The position numbers and the translations under genes were made by a program. From assembly GCF_001012825.1 (NCBI RefSeq), contig NZ_LCZJ02000019.1:186001-250000 (forward strand): DNA of 64,000 nt, written 5' to 3'. This document shows, piece by piece, positions 42,972-51,954 of the stretch (its first letter is position 1; each line of letters starts with the position of its first letter). A model generated the notes under the pieces. The model ran no database searches. It worked only from the letters and a program-made list of their open reading frames with translations, and was not told the origin of the DNA. Source of the stretch: Paenibacillus etheri. GTDB lineage: Bacteria > Bacillota > Bacilli > Paenibacillales > Paenibacillaceae.

Positions 42972-43544
42972 ATGTCACCTAGAGCAGGATTAGATCGTCG
43001 TACGTTAGTTATTGCAGCTGCTGAAATCGCTGATCATGAAGGAATAGAGGCCGTAACCTTAGCCGCATTGGCTAAGAAACTAGGTGTTCGTTCTCCGTCA
43101 TTATACAATCACATTAACGGGCTACAGGAATTGCGTACACAACTTGCGATTTATGGACTAAGCGAGCTTTCCAATGCAATGAATAACGCAGCTAATGGCT
43201 TTAGTGGAGACGTTGCTGTACAGGCGATGGGGCGAGCGTATGTGGACTTTGCTAGAAGTCGACCTGGATTATACGAGACAACGCTGCGAGCCCCTGAACA
43301 GGCAAATATGGAGCTGGAAAAGGCAAGTGATCATATTTTGAAGCTGATCATTGATGTGATGAAGGATTATCACTTGGGTGAGGAAGGAGAAATTCATGCA
43401 GTACGCGGGTTACGAAGCATTCTGCATGGCTTTGCCTCTTTGGAACAAAAAGGCGGTTTTGGAATGGCGCTTGATACTAATGTAAGCCTATCTCGGCTCA
43501 TCAGTAGTTATATTGCTGGGATCGGAAATATGAAGTCTAAGTAA
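42972..43544 (+). CDS. TetR-family regulator
   Basis: A 190-residue repressor. The N-terminal helix-turn-helix reads 'IAAAEIADHEGIEAVTLAALAKKLGVRSPSLYNHINGLQELRTQLA'. The C-terminal half resembles the WHG/TetR_C_33 type ('GRAYVDFARSRPGLYETTLRAP'). It directly follows the MBL gene and probably represses the operon through the double palindrome at 42194-42237. The inducer is unknown, perhaps the MBL substrate. Confidence 0.88.
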   Translation: MSPRAGLDRRTLVIAAAEIADHEGIEAVTLAALAKKLGVRSPSLYNHINGLQELRTQLAIYGLSELSNAMNNAANGFSGDVAVQAMGRAYVDFARSRPGLYETTLRAPEQANMELEKASDHILKLIIDVMKDYHLGEEGEIHAVRGLRSILHGFASLEQKGGFGMALDTNVSLSRLISSYIAGIGNMKSK

Positions 43545-43565
43545 TAGTACATAGGAGATGATGTA

Positions 43566-44261
43566 GTGATGTATAAGGGATATGAAAAGGAAAGTGTCAT
43601 CACTTTTGAGGAAACTGCAGAAATCGTTACCAAGATTGGGATTTTGCCGCTTGCAACCCTGATTCCTGAGCACCCATCTTTAAATGGATTAACGAAAGCG
43701 GAGAATTGGCATACGGGATCAGAGCTAGATCCGTGGTCATGGCGTGTAAGGTTTCCTGGTGAAGGCCTGGCTGGGTATGGAAAGTTTGTTAAGAAAAAAG
43801 CTATCTTAGTCTCTAGCGAGTGGTTTCCGGCATTTGTAGCAGCTGTAGGAAGCACTAAATCTATAGAAGAACGTTATAACGATGGTTTGGCAAGCAGAGA
43901 AGCAGTGACTTTACTGCAAATTGTCCGTGAACATCAAGGGATTGATACGCGTGTACTTCGTGCTGAGGCTGATATGAAGGCTAAAGAAAAGAAAACGGCA
44001 TTCGATAATGCGGTTACGGAGCTACAGGCATCGCTGGACATCGTTATTTCAGGTGTAAAAGAACGCCAAAATGCAGAAGGTGAGAAAAATGGCTGGAGCA
44101 GTACCTCGTTTGAGACCGTAAACCACTGGATGGAAGATAACGGCCTTTCCTCATTTGAAGGCGATCGAGAAGAGGCAATAGCTTGGCTACATTCCAAAAT
44201 GAATGGCATATGGTCGCCTACAGCAATAGCCTGGACGAATAAAGCATTCTCATGGAAATAA
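43566..44261 (+). CDS. Conserved hypothetical protein, possibly AlkZ-related
   Basis: About 230 residues, soluble, Trp-rich ('ENWHTGSELDPWSWRVRFPGEGLAGYGKFVKKKAILVSSEWFPAF'). That stretch recalls small proteins annotated as AlkZ-related (YcaQ-type DNA glycosylase-like winged helix). This is from memory and tentative. The start is either GTG 43566 (8 bases after AGGAG) or the ATG directly after it. It lies 21 bases after the TetR gene with no terminator between, so it is probably the third gene of the MBL-TetR operon. Confidence 0.65.
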   Translation: MMYKGYEKESVITFEETAEIVTKIGILPLATLIPEHPSLNGLTKAENWHTGSELDPWSWRVRFPGEGLAGYGKFVKKKAILVSSEWFPAFVAAVGSTKSIEERYNDGLASREAVTLLQIVREHQGIDTRVLRAEADMKAKEKKTAFDNAVTELQASLDIVISGVKERQNAEGEKNGWSSTSFETVNHWMEDNGLSSFEGDREEAIAWLHSKMNGIWSPTAIAWTNKAFSWK

Positions 44262-44300
44262 AAACGGTTAACCACTACTCCCATGAGAGTGGTTAACCGT
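44258..44300 (-). terminator. Terminator for the 44333 gene, also between convergent genes
   Basis: ACGGTTAACCACT(a)CTC pairs with GAG(a)GTGGTTAACCGT; on the minus strand TTTTATTTC follows. Confidence 0.82.
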
Positions 44301-44332
44301 AAGCGTATTCTAATAAAGTCATATCCATCACA

Positions 44333-44515
44333 TTATTGTTCCAACATAGGTGCCAAGTAAGCAATCAGGAAATACAAGAATCCGAAAAACAGCATAACAT
44401 AGGCGGTATATTTGATTGCATTAGATGCAACAATTCTTGAATCCACCGGTGTTTGAATTTCGAGCTGTTCTTCTTCAACGCTGTCAATTTCATTGGATAT
44501 TGGGTCTCTCAACAT
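44333..44515 (-). CDS. Small single-helix membrane protein (60 aa)
   Basis: Sixty residues: an acidic soluble head ('NEIDSVEEEQLEIQ'), then one C-terminal membrane helix ('AYVMLFFGFLYFLIAYLAPML'). AAGGAGGGG lies right before the ATG at 44515 on the minus strand; a longer frame to 44614 lacks such a site. No family was recognised. Own terminator at 44258-44300. Confidence 0.7.
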   Translation of the reverse strand: MLRDPISNEIDSVEEEQLEIQTPVDSRIVASNAIKYTAYVMLFFGFLYFLIAYLAPMLEQ

Positions 44516-44649
44516 GATAATCCCCTCCTTGGAAATTAGATCCTTAACTGTATTGTGACATATTTGTGAACGGAAATCAACAATAGTGTGAACAAATGTT
44601 GAACTTTTATTCAAATTTGGACTATTTGTTATCTGGATATCTTGTGTGC

Positions 44650-44700
44650 AATAAAAAACAACCTGGTTTTATCCTCGGAAGAGGAACAAAGCAGGTTGTT
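44650..44700 (-). terminator. Terminator after the aminopeptidase pair
   Basis: On the minus strand AACAACCTG..TTCCTC pairs with GAGGA..CAGGTTGTT, followed by TTTTATTG. Confidence 0.82.
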
Positions 44701-44736
44701 TGGTATTTTATTTATTCTATAATCTAAGCGAATAAT

Positions 44737-45966
44737 TTAAGCCCAATCTCCATCACGGAAGATAGGTACGGTTGTTCCATCATCCTTAATGCCATCAATG
44801 CTCATTTCAGGTGAGCCCATCATAAAATCAACATGTGTATGGCTTTGGTTCATTCCTTTTTCCTGCAATTGTTCTTTGGTCATTGTCGTACCCTCTTGAA
44901 GCGTAAAGGCATATGCTGCACCTAGCGCCAAATGGCAGGAGGCATTCTCATCGTACAATGTAGTGTAATATAGAATTCCGCTCTCGGAGATCGGGGAGTG
45001 GAAAGGCACCAAAGCGACTTCTCCAAGATAAGCAGAACCTTCATCCAAAGCGATAAGAGAAGCAAGCGTTTCTGAACCTTTTTCAGCGGTGAAGTCCGTT
45101 ACTTTGCCGTTCTCAAAGGTGAGGGTGAAGTTGTCAATAAGATTACCCCCGTAGCTAAGCGGCTTAGTGCTGCTTACCTTACCATTCACACCGGACTTCA
45201 GAGGGGCAGTAAACACTTCTTCAGTTGGGATATTGGCGAGGAAAGGAACTCCTTTGCCATTGACAGCTCCTGCTTGACACCAAATATGCCCTTCTGGAAG
45301 CTCAATCGTCAAATCGGTTCCAGGTCCTGTGTAGTGCAGCTTGCGGAACTTATTATCATTCAAGGTAGTACAACGTGCTTTCAGACCATCTAAATGTTGA
45401 CTCCATGCTTGTATAGGGTCAGCTTGATCCGCACGTGTAGCTTTAAAGATAGCATCCCATAGCAGATCAATCTGCTGATCAGTTGATGCTTCAGGGAATA
45501 CTTTTGCCGCCCAAGATGCTGATGGGAATGCTACAATACTCCAGCTTACGTGATTCCCCATTAACAACTCACGATATGGAGCTAATGTCTGTCCCGAGAT
45601 CCGCTGATTATCCGCAATTCTTCCTGACTCTACACCACTCAATAGATCTGGATTCGTTGAAGTTATCGATAGAAATGCTGCACCCTTTTTAGCCAAATCT
45701 TCCAATTCATCTGCTTGCCATTGTGGCGGTTCCAAAAAGGAATCGGATGGAGCGAGGTCATATCGAGTACGTGTAACAACCTCATCACTATAATTAACCT
45801 TGACGAGCTTCGCTCCCGCTTCATAAGCTTTACGTACTACAAGACGCACTAGTTCTGCGGAAACGATGTCGGCATTTACAACAAGGGTCTGCCCAGGTTG
45901 GATATTAACTCCAATCTTCACTGCCAGCAAAGCATAATTCTCCAGTTTTTGCTTGAAATCCAACAT
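44737..45966 (-). CDS. M29-family aminopeptidase (second tandem copy)
   Basis: A metal-dependent aminopeptidase of about 409 residues, AmpS/aminopeptidase T type. Family marks: 'VNIQPGQTLVVNADI', 'GPGTDLTIELPEGHIWCQAGAVNGKGVPFLANIPTEEVFTAP', 'EGSAYLGEVALVPFHSPIS', 'NASCHLALGAAYAF' and 'NQSHTHVDFMMGSPEM', which carry the Glu, His and Asp metal ligands. GGGGGAG precedes the ATG at 45966; a longer frame to 46035 overlaps the upstream gene and is not preferred. It lies 49 bases after its paralogue and is probably in the same transcript. Confidence 0.9.
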   Translation of the reverse strand: MLDFKQKLENYALLAVKIGVNIQPGQTLVVNADIVSAELVRLVVRKAYEAGAKLVKVNYSDEVVTRTRYDLAPSDSFLEPPQWQADELEDLAKKGAAFLSITSTNPDLLSGVESGRIADNQRISGQTLAPYRELLMGNHVSWSIVAFPSASWAAKVFPEASTDQQIDLLWDAIFKATRADQADPIQAWSQHLDGLKARCTTLNDNKFRKLHYTGPGTDLTIELPEGHIWCQAGAVNGKGVPFLANIPTEEVFTAPLKSGVNGKVSSTKPLSYGGNLIDNFTLTFENGKVTDFTAEKGSETLASLIALDEGSAYLGEVALVPFHSPISESGILYYTTLYDENASCHLALGAAYAFTLQEGTTMTKEQLQEKGMNQSHTHVDFMMGSPEMSIDGIKDDGTTVPIFRDGDWA

Positions 45967-46015
45967 AGTTTCAACTCCCCCAATATCTCTAGTCTTTATT
46001 TCATATTTGCAATAA

Positions 46016-47248
46016 TTAGAACGCCCAGTTCCCATTTAGGAATACAGGTTCTTCGGTTCCATCAGCAGAGATACCATTAATGCTCATCTCCGCTGAACCG
46101 ATCATGAAATCCACATGGGTAACGCTGTTATTCAATCCATGTGCAATCAGTTCATCTGGAGTCATATCTTTACCACCTTCTAAGCAGAAAGCATAAGCCA
46201 TACCTATAGCTAGGTGATTAGATGCATTCTCATCAAACAAAGTATTGTAATAAAGAATATTGGACTCAGAGATAGGGGACTTATGAGGAACTAATGCAAC
46301 TTCACCGAGGTATTTTGCTCCTTCATCCATACTAATGAGGTGTTCTAGTGCTTCTTGACCTTGCTCTGCACTAACACTTATAATTCGTCCATTCTCAAAA
46401 GTAATAGAGAATCCATCGATGATATTGCCTCCATGGCTAAGAGGTTTTGTGCTTCGTACGGTACCATTCACACCAGTCTTTAGAGGAGCCGTAAATACTT
46501 CTTCAGTAGGCATATTGGCTACAAAAGAATGACCTTTAGCATTAATGCTGTCTCCTTGTGCCCAAATATGACCTTCCGGAAGCTCAATGCTTAGGTCCGT
46601 ACCTGGCGCTATGTAATGCAGCTTTTTATATTTTTTTGCGTTGAGTACATTTGCTTTCTGATCTAAGGTGTCGAGATGTTCTTGCCATGCAGCTACTGGA
46701 TCTTCTCGATCAAGGCGTACGGTGTGGAAAATAGCTTCCCAAAGCTTACTTACTCGTTCTTCAGCTGGAACATCCGGGAATACTTTGTCTGCCCATGCCT
46801 GACAAGGTACTGCAACAATACTCCAGCTAACTTTGTCGGACATTTGCATTTCACGATATTTGGTGAGTGCGGCTCCCCGTACTTTTTGATAATTGGAAAT
46901 ACGTACAGGATCAATGCCTTTAAGTGCATCAGGATCTTCCGCGATCACGTTAAGAATAGCCGCACCCTTCTCGGCGAGTTCGGTCATTTCACCTGCGTAC
47001 CAAGTAGGAGGCTCAGTGAACACTTCTGGTGCAGCATGTTCAAACTGCTGGCGTGTAATGCTCGCATCACTCCAGTTCACCTTCACCAAGCTTGCTCCAA
47101 TCGCATATGCCTTAGCGGTAATTATACGAACGAAATCAGCTGCAAGAATTGGCGCATTCACCACCAGAATTTGCCCTGGTTGAACGTTAACCCCAATTTG
47201 CACAGCTAGATCTGCATATTTACAAAGCTTTGCTTCGAAATCACTCAT
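46016..47248 (-). CDS. M29-family aminopeptidase (first tandem copy)
   Basis: About 410 residues, the same family and motifs as the gene downstream: 'VNVQPGQILVVNAPI', 'APGTDLSIELPEGHIWAQGDSINAKGHSFVANMPTEEVFTAP', 'EGAKYLGEVALVPHKSPIS' and 'NSVTHVDFMIGSAEM'. It is cytoplasmic, with no signal peptide, and acts on peptide N-termini. GGAGG lies 8 bases before the ATG at 47248. The two copies are obviously duplicated but have diverged throughout, so the duplication is not recent. Confidence 0.9.
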   Translation of the reverse strand: MSDFEAKLCKYADLAVQIGVNVQPGQILVVNAPILAADFVRIITAKAYAIGASLVKVNWSDASITRQQFEHAAPEVFTEPPTWYAGEMTELAEKGAAILNVIAEDPDALKGIDPVRISNYQKVRGAALTKYREMQMSDKVSWSIVAVPCQAWADKVFPDVPAEERVSKLWEAIFHTVRLDREDPVAAWQEHLDTLDQKANVLNAKKYKKLHYIAPGTDLSIELPEGHIWAQGDSINAKGHSFVANMPTEEVFTAPLKTGVNGTVRSTKPLSHGGNIIDGFSITFENGRIISVSAEQGQEALEHLISMDEGAKYLGEVALVPHKSPISESNILYYNTLFDENASNHLAIGMAYAFCLEGGKDMTPDELIAHGLNNSVTHVDFMIGSAEMSINGISADGTEEPVFLNGNWAF

Positions 47249-47425
47249 CGATATTTCCTCCATTTGCTAATAGTTTGGTACTTTACAAGTATTGTACTAA
47301 ATTATTAACCGCCGGATGAAAAAAGTCAATTACATGGAATTTACAGTGTAAATTGAGGAATTACATTCATTTCAATGCTATACTGAAAGGGGAAATGATT
47401 TGATGAAAGGAAGGAAGATAAGCGG

Positions 47426-47701
47426 ATGAATCTAGAGATTGTAAGTGCTGAAATGAGCCGTAAAGAGGATAAAAGCTATGTAGGGAGGACGATATTCACT
47501 CTCGAAAACCATAAGGCTCCATATGAAATTACTTTTTTCAGTACAAGAGGAACGGAATGGGATTACAGCCTAAGCTTTGCAGGTGAGCCTGGAAGCGAAG
47601 AGCAGTTCTTAGAAACTGACGCGCTACTTGAAAATAATGACGAGGTATACAATCAGTTGCTTGATGCCGCTCTAGATAAACAAGAGATCGTTGAAGAGTA
47701 A
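47426..47701 (+). CDS. Conserved hypothetical protein (91 aa)
   Basis: A 91-residue acidic soluble protein. A beta-rich start ('KSYVGRTIFTLENHKAPYEITFFSTRGTEWDYSLSFAG') is followed by helix-forming acidic sequence ('NNDEVYNQLLDAALDKQ'). No cysteine, signal or membrane segment. AAGGAAGG lies before the ATG. No family was recognised. It is transcribed alone and ends at a hairpin shared with the convergent channel gene. Confidence 0.65.
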   Translation: MNLEIVSAEMSRKEDKSYVGRTIFTLENHKAPYEITFFSTRGTEWDYSLSFAGEPGSEEQFLETDALLENNDEVYNQLLDAALDKQEIVEE

Positions 47702-47720
47702 AACATACAAGTGTTAATTG

Positions 47721-47754
47721 ATTACCAGCGGCAATATTCATAGCCGCTGGTTAC
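47721..47754. terminator. Hairpin between convergent genes (likely terminator)
   Basis: ACCAGCGGC pairs with GCCGCTGGT around a 10-base loop; T tracts on both sides are weak. Confidence 0.6.
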
Positions 47755-47762
47755 ATCTCGCC

Positions 47763-49109
47763 TTATCCGATGGTAATCTTACCTTCAGGATAGCGGTAAA
47801 GTTCCTTACTACCCTTAGGTTTGAGTGCATAAGCTAGAGTAAGTGGACCTGTCCGACCCAGAAACATTAGAATAATAATGAGCACTTTACCCGCAGTAGT
47901 CAGTTCTGGTGTAAGTCCCATGGAGAGACCAGAAGTCCCGAATGCGGATACGGATTCAAAGAGTACAGCAAGAAAGTCAGCCTCCTCTGTTACGGATAAC
48001 AACATCGTAGCGATGACAACTAACATAAGAGACATTAATGTCATCGTCACGGCTCTATAGACATTTTCTTTAGCGATCCGATGACGAAACATTACAATAT
48101 CCTCTTTACCCCTTAATCTTGCAGAAACCGCAGCTACTAGAACAGCGAACGTAGTAATCTTAATTCCTCCACCAGTAGATCCAGGCGCAGCCCCTATGAA
48201 CATTAGCAGAATCATTAGAAATTGTGTTGATTCCCGCATAAGTGGAATTTCAATCGTAGTGACGCCACCTGAACGTGGTGTTATCGCTTGTAAAAATGTA
48301 GCCATCGTCTTTCCACCCGCACTCAAGGGCTTCAGCGTAGAATTAAATTCTAGTAAGAAGAATAGAACTGCTCCAAAGACAATCAAAATCACAGAGGTCG
48401 AAAGAACAACCTTCGAATGTAGAGTAAGTCTTTTGCGTTTTGGAAAGTCAAAAACATCAGATAGCACGATAAAACCGACCCCTCCAAGAAAGATAAGGAC
48501 CATTGAGGTGAAATTCACAATAGGATCATTTACAAATTGAGTAAGTCCACTAAAAGGCCCATGAATGTCACCGAATAGATCAAAGCCTGCATTATTAAAG
48601 ATAGAAATACTGTGAAATATTCCATAATATACAGCTTTCCCGAAAGGCATATCCATCATAAACCTACCAGCAAACATAATGGCACCTGTGAGCTGAATAA
48701 CAAGGGAATAGATCAGGACTCTGCGGATTAACTGGACAATACCCTGCATCGAATTCTGGTTCATAGATTCTTGCATAAGAATTCGTTCTTTAAACGATAT
48801 TCGTTTATTAAGGACCAAAGTAATCAAAGTGGCCATCGTAATAAAACCCAATCCCCCAAACTGAAATAATACGAGTAGAACAACTTGTCCAAAAGTAGTC
48901 AGCTGTGTGCCCGTATCAATGACTGCCAGACCTGTAACACAGGTTGCCGATGTTGCCATAAATAATGCATCAATAAAAGAAATGTGCCCTTCTACTGAGG
49001 AGACCGGCAGGTTAAGTAAAAAAGTTCCGGCAGTGATAAGTATTACAAACCCTAGTGATAAGACTTTAGGTGGAGTTAATTTCAACCCACCGAAGTTCAG
49101 ATTAGCCAA
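47763..49109 (-). CDS. Potassium uptake channel protein, KtrB/TrkH family
   Basis: A 448-residue membrane protein with the four pore-loop repeats of the K+ transporter superfamily. Selectivity segments: 'TSATCVTGLAV', 'FNNAGFDLFGD', 'GAAPGSTGGGIK' and 'AFGTSGLSMG'. It probably works with a KtrA-type regulatory subunit, which is not encoded next to it. Its length fits KtrB. No ydaO-type riboswitch was found in the upstream region, unlike kimA. Monocistronic. Confidence 0.9.
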   Translation of the reverse strand: MANLNFGGLKLTPPKVLSLGFVILITAGTFLLNLPVSSVEGHISFIDALFMATSATCVTGLAVIDTGTQLTTFGQVVLLVLFQFGGLGFITMATLITLVLNKRISFKERILMQESMNQNSMQGIVQLIRRVLIYSLVIQLTGAIMFAGRFMMDMPFGKAVYYGIFHSISIFNNAGFDLFGDIHGPFSGLTQFVNDPIVNFTSMVLIFLGGVGFIVLSDVFDFPKRKRLTLHSKVVLSTSVILIVFGAVLFFLLEFNSTLKPLSAGGKTMATFLQAITPRSGGVTTIEIPLMRESTQFLMILLMFIGAAPGSTGGGIKITTFAVLVAAVSARLRGKEDIVMFRHRIAKENVYRAVTMTLMSLMLVVIATMLLSVTEEADFLAVLFESVSAFGTSGLSMGLTPELTTAGKVLIIILMFLGRTGPLTLAYALKPKGSKELYRYPEGKITIG

Positions 49110-49268
49110 TTCAATTCTCCTGTCATGCGTGAAATTAGAGTAGTGCTCACAAAATTATAACATAACTTGCCAGACCTTCCCTAAGCGGAGGGAGGTAATT
49201 GACATATTTTATCGAATTATTTTAGAATAACACCCTATTCTGCAACTTTATAAGAGGAGGCTTTCTTA

Positions 49269-49625
49269 ATGGTGGTAAGTCCGATTCTGAATCAGATTGG
49301 TGCAGTTTTTATTCCGGTAAAAGATATTGAGAAATCCAAAGAATGGTATTGCCAATTACTTGGTTTGCCTTTGGATGGAGAAGTATTATTCGGGCACTTA
49401 TACGTGATCCCTATGCAGGGACCAGAAATCGTATTAGACAGCAAAATTTATACTACTGAATCCGTTCTTAATATTCCTTCTTTTCATCTAAATACTGAAG
49501 ATATTGATGCAGCTTATGATTATGTGAAAGCTAATGGCGGAAAGATTCTTACGGATATCGAGCATGATCATTGGTTCAATTTTAAAGATCCTGATGGTAA
49601 TGTGATCATGGTCTGTCGTTGTTAA
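49269..49625 (+). CDS. VOC-family (glyoxalase/bleomycin-resistance fold) protein
   Basis: A 118-residue single VOC module: 'IGAVFIPVKDIEKSKEWYCQLLGLPL' opens and 'FNFKDPDGNVIMVCRC' closes the second beta-alpha-beta-beta-beta unit. These small proteins usually dimerise and bind a metal or act as resistance or isomerase proteins; function unknown here. GAGGAGG precedes the ATG. Confidence 0.85.
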   Translation: MVVSPILNQIGAVFIPVKDIEKSKEWYCQLLGLPLDGEVLFGHLYVIPMQGPEIVLDSKIYTTESVLNIPSFHLNTEDIDAAYDYVKANGGKILTDIEHDHWFNFKDPDGNVIMVCRC

Positions 49626-49639
49626 GAATGATTAAGTAA

Positions 49640-49927
49640 GGAAGAGAAGAAGGTACTATTGTTGGAACACTTCATATTCATTTATGTATGGATGCATTAT
49701 GTGACGATCGACCCTTTGCCGTCATTGAAAGAGTCAACACTGCATAAGAGGTGAGAGGGAAAGGATACGGAGCAAAATTAATGAGATACGCTGAGCACGT
49801 AGCCACCTCTAGAGGCGCCCTTAAGATCATGCTATCGAGTGCGGTCAGAAGGGAGAATGCACATCAATTTTACGAACATCTTGGATATAATAGCAGCTCA
49901 AGTAAGCTGTTCAAAAAGTACTTATAG
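49640..49927 (+). pseudogene. GNAT acetyltransferase pseudogene (5'-truncated, internal stop)
   Basis: One reading frame from 49640 to the TAG at 49925 reads as the middle and end of a GNAT domain: 'GTIVGTLHIHLCMDALCDD', then 'FAVIERVNTA', then an in-frame TAA at 49745-49747, then 'EVRGKGYGAKLMRYAEHVA' (the acetyl-CoA-binding motif) and 'NAHQFYEHLGY'. The first half of the domain is missing: the frame stops at 49637, just after the VOC gene. There is no ribosome binding site for it. The frame is otherwise intact, so the decay is probably recent. Confidence 0.8.
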
Positions 49928-49954
49928 CTATTTATGATTGGAAGTGATGAAACG

Positions 49955-50485
49955 ATGGTTACACTTAGAGAACTGGTGCCGGAGGATGCAGGTGAATTGC
50001 TTCGACTTCAGCATCAGTTAGACCAAGAGTCCAAGTTTATGTTATTAGAACCGGATGAACGACAAGCTAGTCTTAATCAGGTCAAAGAGATGATCGAAAG
50101 CTTCCTGGCAGCAGAAACTTCAATTCTTATGGGGGCAGAGATTGATGATCATTTGGCAGGTTACTTGTCTGTTAGAGGTGGAAGTGTTAGACGCAATAGA
50201 CATAGCGCATACATAGTGATTGGGATTCAGAAACAATATCAGGGGAAAGGGATTGGGGCTGGTCTGTTCCGTGAGATGGACATCTGGGCTATGAATAGTG
50301 GGATTGTTCGTCTTGAGTTATCCGTCATGACCCATAATCAAGCTGCTTTGGCGCTATATACTAAGAATGGGTTTGAAATCGAAGGGACGAAGCGGAAATC
50401 TCTTATTGTCGATGGCCAGTGGGTAGATGAATACTACATGAGTAAGATCTTAATAAAAGAAAAAAGGATAGAGGATCAGATTTAA
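49955..50485 (+). CDS. GNAT-family N-acetyltransferase
   Basis: About 176 residues. It has the GNAT core 'VTLRELVPEDAGELLRLQHQLDQES' at the N-terminus and motif A 'AYIVIGIQKQYQGKGIGAGLFREMDIWA', then 'RLELSVMTHNQAALALYTKNGFEIEGTKRKSLIVDGQWVDEYYMSKIL', as in RimI/RimL-like or spermidine-type acetylases. The ATG at 49955 has GGAAGTGA 7 bases before it; an ATG 21 bases earlier has no SD. The acceptor substrate is unknown. Confidence 0.87.
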   Translation: MVTLRELVPEDAGELLRLQHQLDQESKFMLLEPDERQASLNQVKEMIESFLAAETSILMGAEIDDHLAGYLSVRGGSVRRNRHSAYIVIGIQKQYQGKGIGAGLFREMDIWAMNSGIVRLELSVMTHNQAALALYTKNGFEIEGTKRKSLIVDGQWVDEYYMSKILIKEKRIEDQI

Positions 50486-50509
50486 TCTGAAGACTCTATC
50501 CTTTTTTTT
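50461..50509. terminator. Bidirectional terminator between GNAT and CNNM genes
   Basis: AAAAAGGATAGAG..CAGATT pairs with AATCTG..CTCTATCCTTTTT; A run on one side and T run on the other. It overlaps the GNAT stop codon. Confidence 0.88.
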
Positions 50510-50521
50510 ATGATTAATAGC

Positions 50522-51841
50522 TTATGAATTCTCAGACGATTCAGCGTCACCTGTGGTCTCAATGATGACCTCAACCTTGCGTACACGGTATCTGTTCATC
50601 TCACGAATGATTAAGGTTACGCGGTCATGGACAATACTTTTGCCAACGGCTGGATCTGGAATATGACTGTATAGCCAGCCTCCAATCGTGGTCACTTCCT
50701 CATCTTCGAAATCAAGACCGGTGAGCTCCTTGACCTCAATTAGAGATACCTTACCATCGAACAGATAATTAGTAGCGCTTAATTTCTCAACGTTTCTGCG
50801 TTCATCAGCGTCAAATTCATCTCGAATTTCTCCAACGATTTCTTCCAAAATATCTTCAATCGTGATGAGTCCAGACGTTCCGCCATATTCATCAAGCAAC
50901 AGGGCAATATGCACCCGCTCCATTTGCATACGTGTTAAAAGATTCTTAACAGGTGTTACTTCAGATACGGTTAGAACTGGCTGGATCAAACCTTTGAAAT
51001 CAAAATCAGGGTTATTGTCATATTGCAAATAAAGCTGTTTCGTATTAATCATTCCGATGATATTATCCTTGCTACCTTCTGCAACCGGGAAGCGAGTATA
51101 TTGTTCCTTACGAATAATCTCGAAATTTTCTTTCAATGAATGATTGGTGAAAAGACATACCATATCCGTTCGTGGAACCATGATTTCTTTGGCCAACATC
51201 TCATCAAAAGTAAAGATACGGTTGACATAGCCATATTCAGCTTTATTGATTTTTCCACTTTCATAGCTTTCGGACAAGATCAAACGAATCTCATCTTCAC
51301 TATGAGCGTCTCCATGCTCACTGGCAGGCTTCATCCCAAAAAGGCGAACAAGCAAATTTGCGGAACCGTTCATGAACCAAATGAGTGGGTACAAAATTCT
51401 GTAGAACCAAATAATCAGCGGTGATGTAATTTGACCGATTTTTTCCGGAATGTTTATAGCTACCGTCTTCGGAGCAAGTTCCCCGACAACGACGTGCAGG
51501 AATGTTGCAATGATGAATGCGAATGCAAAAGCCAGAGGGTGACTCACACTTGAACTAATATTAGCCCAGTCGAATACCGGAAGGAGCAGCTGCTCAAACG
51601 CCGGCTCTGCCAGTGCACCAATACCCAGTGCAGTGATCGTAATCCCAAGCTGACACGCGGATAGGTATCCATCAAGATTAGCAGACACTCGTTGTACAGC
51701 TAACGCGTTCTTCTTTCCCTCGATCACCATTTGACTGATCTGGCTACCTCTAAGTCTCACCAATGCAAATTCCGTTGCTACAAAAAAAGCGGTTAAAATA
51801 ATCAAAATAGCCACCAACGTCAAACTAAGTCCTATACCCAT
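50522..51841 (-). CDS. CNNM/CorC (HlyC-type) membrane protein, second paralogue
   Basis: A protein of about 439 residues with the same layout as 7569-8885: a CNNM domain with 'ATEFALVRLRGSQI', 'NLDGYLSACQLGITITALGIGALAEPAF' and 'VVGELAPKTVAI'; two CBS domains ('IMVPRTDMVCLF', 'IALLLDEYGGTSGLITIEDILEEIVGEIRDEFD'); and a CorC_HlyC domain at the end. Probable cation (Mg2+) export. The ATG at 51841 gives the usual family start; an in-frame ATG at 51886 has no SD. It is divergent from the DUF1836 gene. Confidence 0.86.
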   Translation of the reverse strand: MGIGLSLTLVAILIILTAFFVATEFALVRLRGSQISQMVIEGKKNALAVQRVSANLDGYLSACQLGITITALGIGALAEPAFEQLLLPVFDWANISSSVSHPLAFAFAFIIATFLHVVVGELAPKTVAINIPEKIGQITSPLIIWFYRILYPLIWFMNGSANLLVRLFGMKPASEHGDAHSEDEIRLILSESYESGKINKAEYGYVNRIFTFDEMLAKEIMVPRTDMVCLFTNHSLKENFEIIRKEQYTRFPVAEGSKDNIIGMINTKQLYLQYDNNPDFDFKGLIQPVLTVSEVTPVKNLLTRMQMERVHIALLLDEYGGTSGLITIEDILEEIVGEIRDEFDADERRNVEKLSATNYLFDGKVSLIEVKELTGLDFEDEEVTTIGGWLYSHIPDPAVGKSIVHDRVTLIIREMNRYRVRKVEVIIETTGDAESSENS

Positions 51842-51954
51842 ATAATCTTTACCATCCCTTTCGTTCCTAAAATAGGTTATACTCATATTATGAGTTCTTA
51901 TGAACTATTCTACGAACTTTTCAAAGAAATATCAAATGGTGGAGGAAAACAGAT

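Noticed and set aside
49110-49268. c-di-AMP or other riboswitch before the KtrB-type gene
   Set aside because: Read on the minus strand, none of the ydaO conserved blocks is present.
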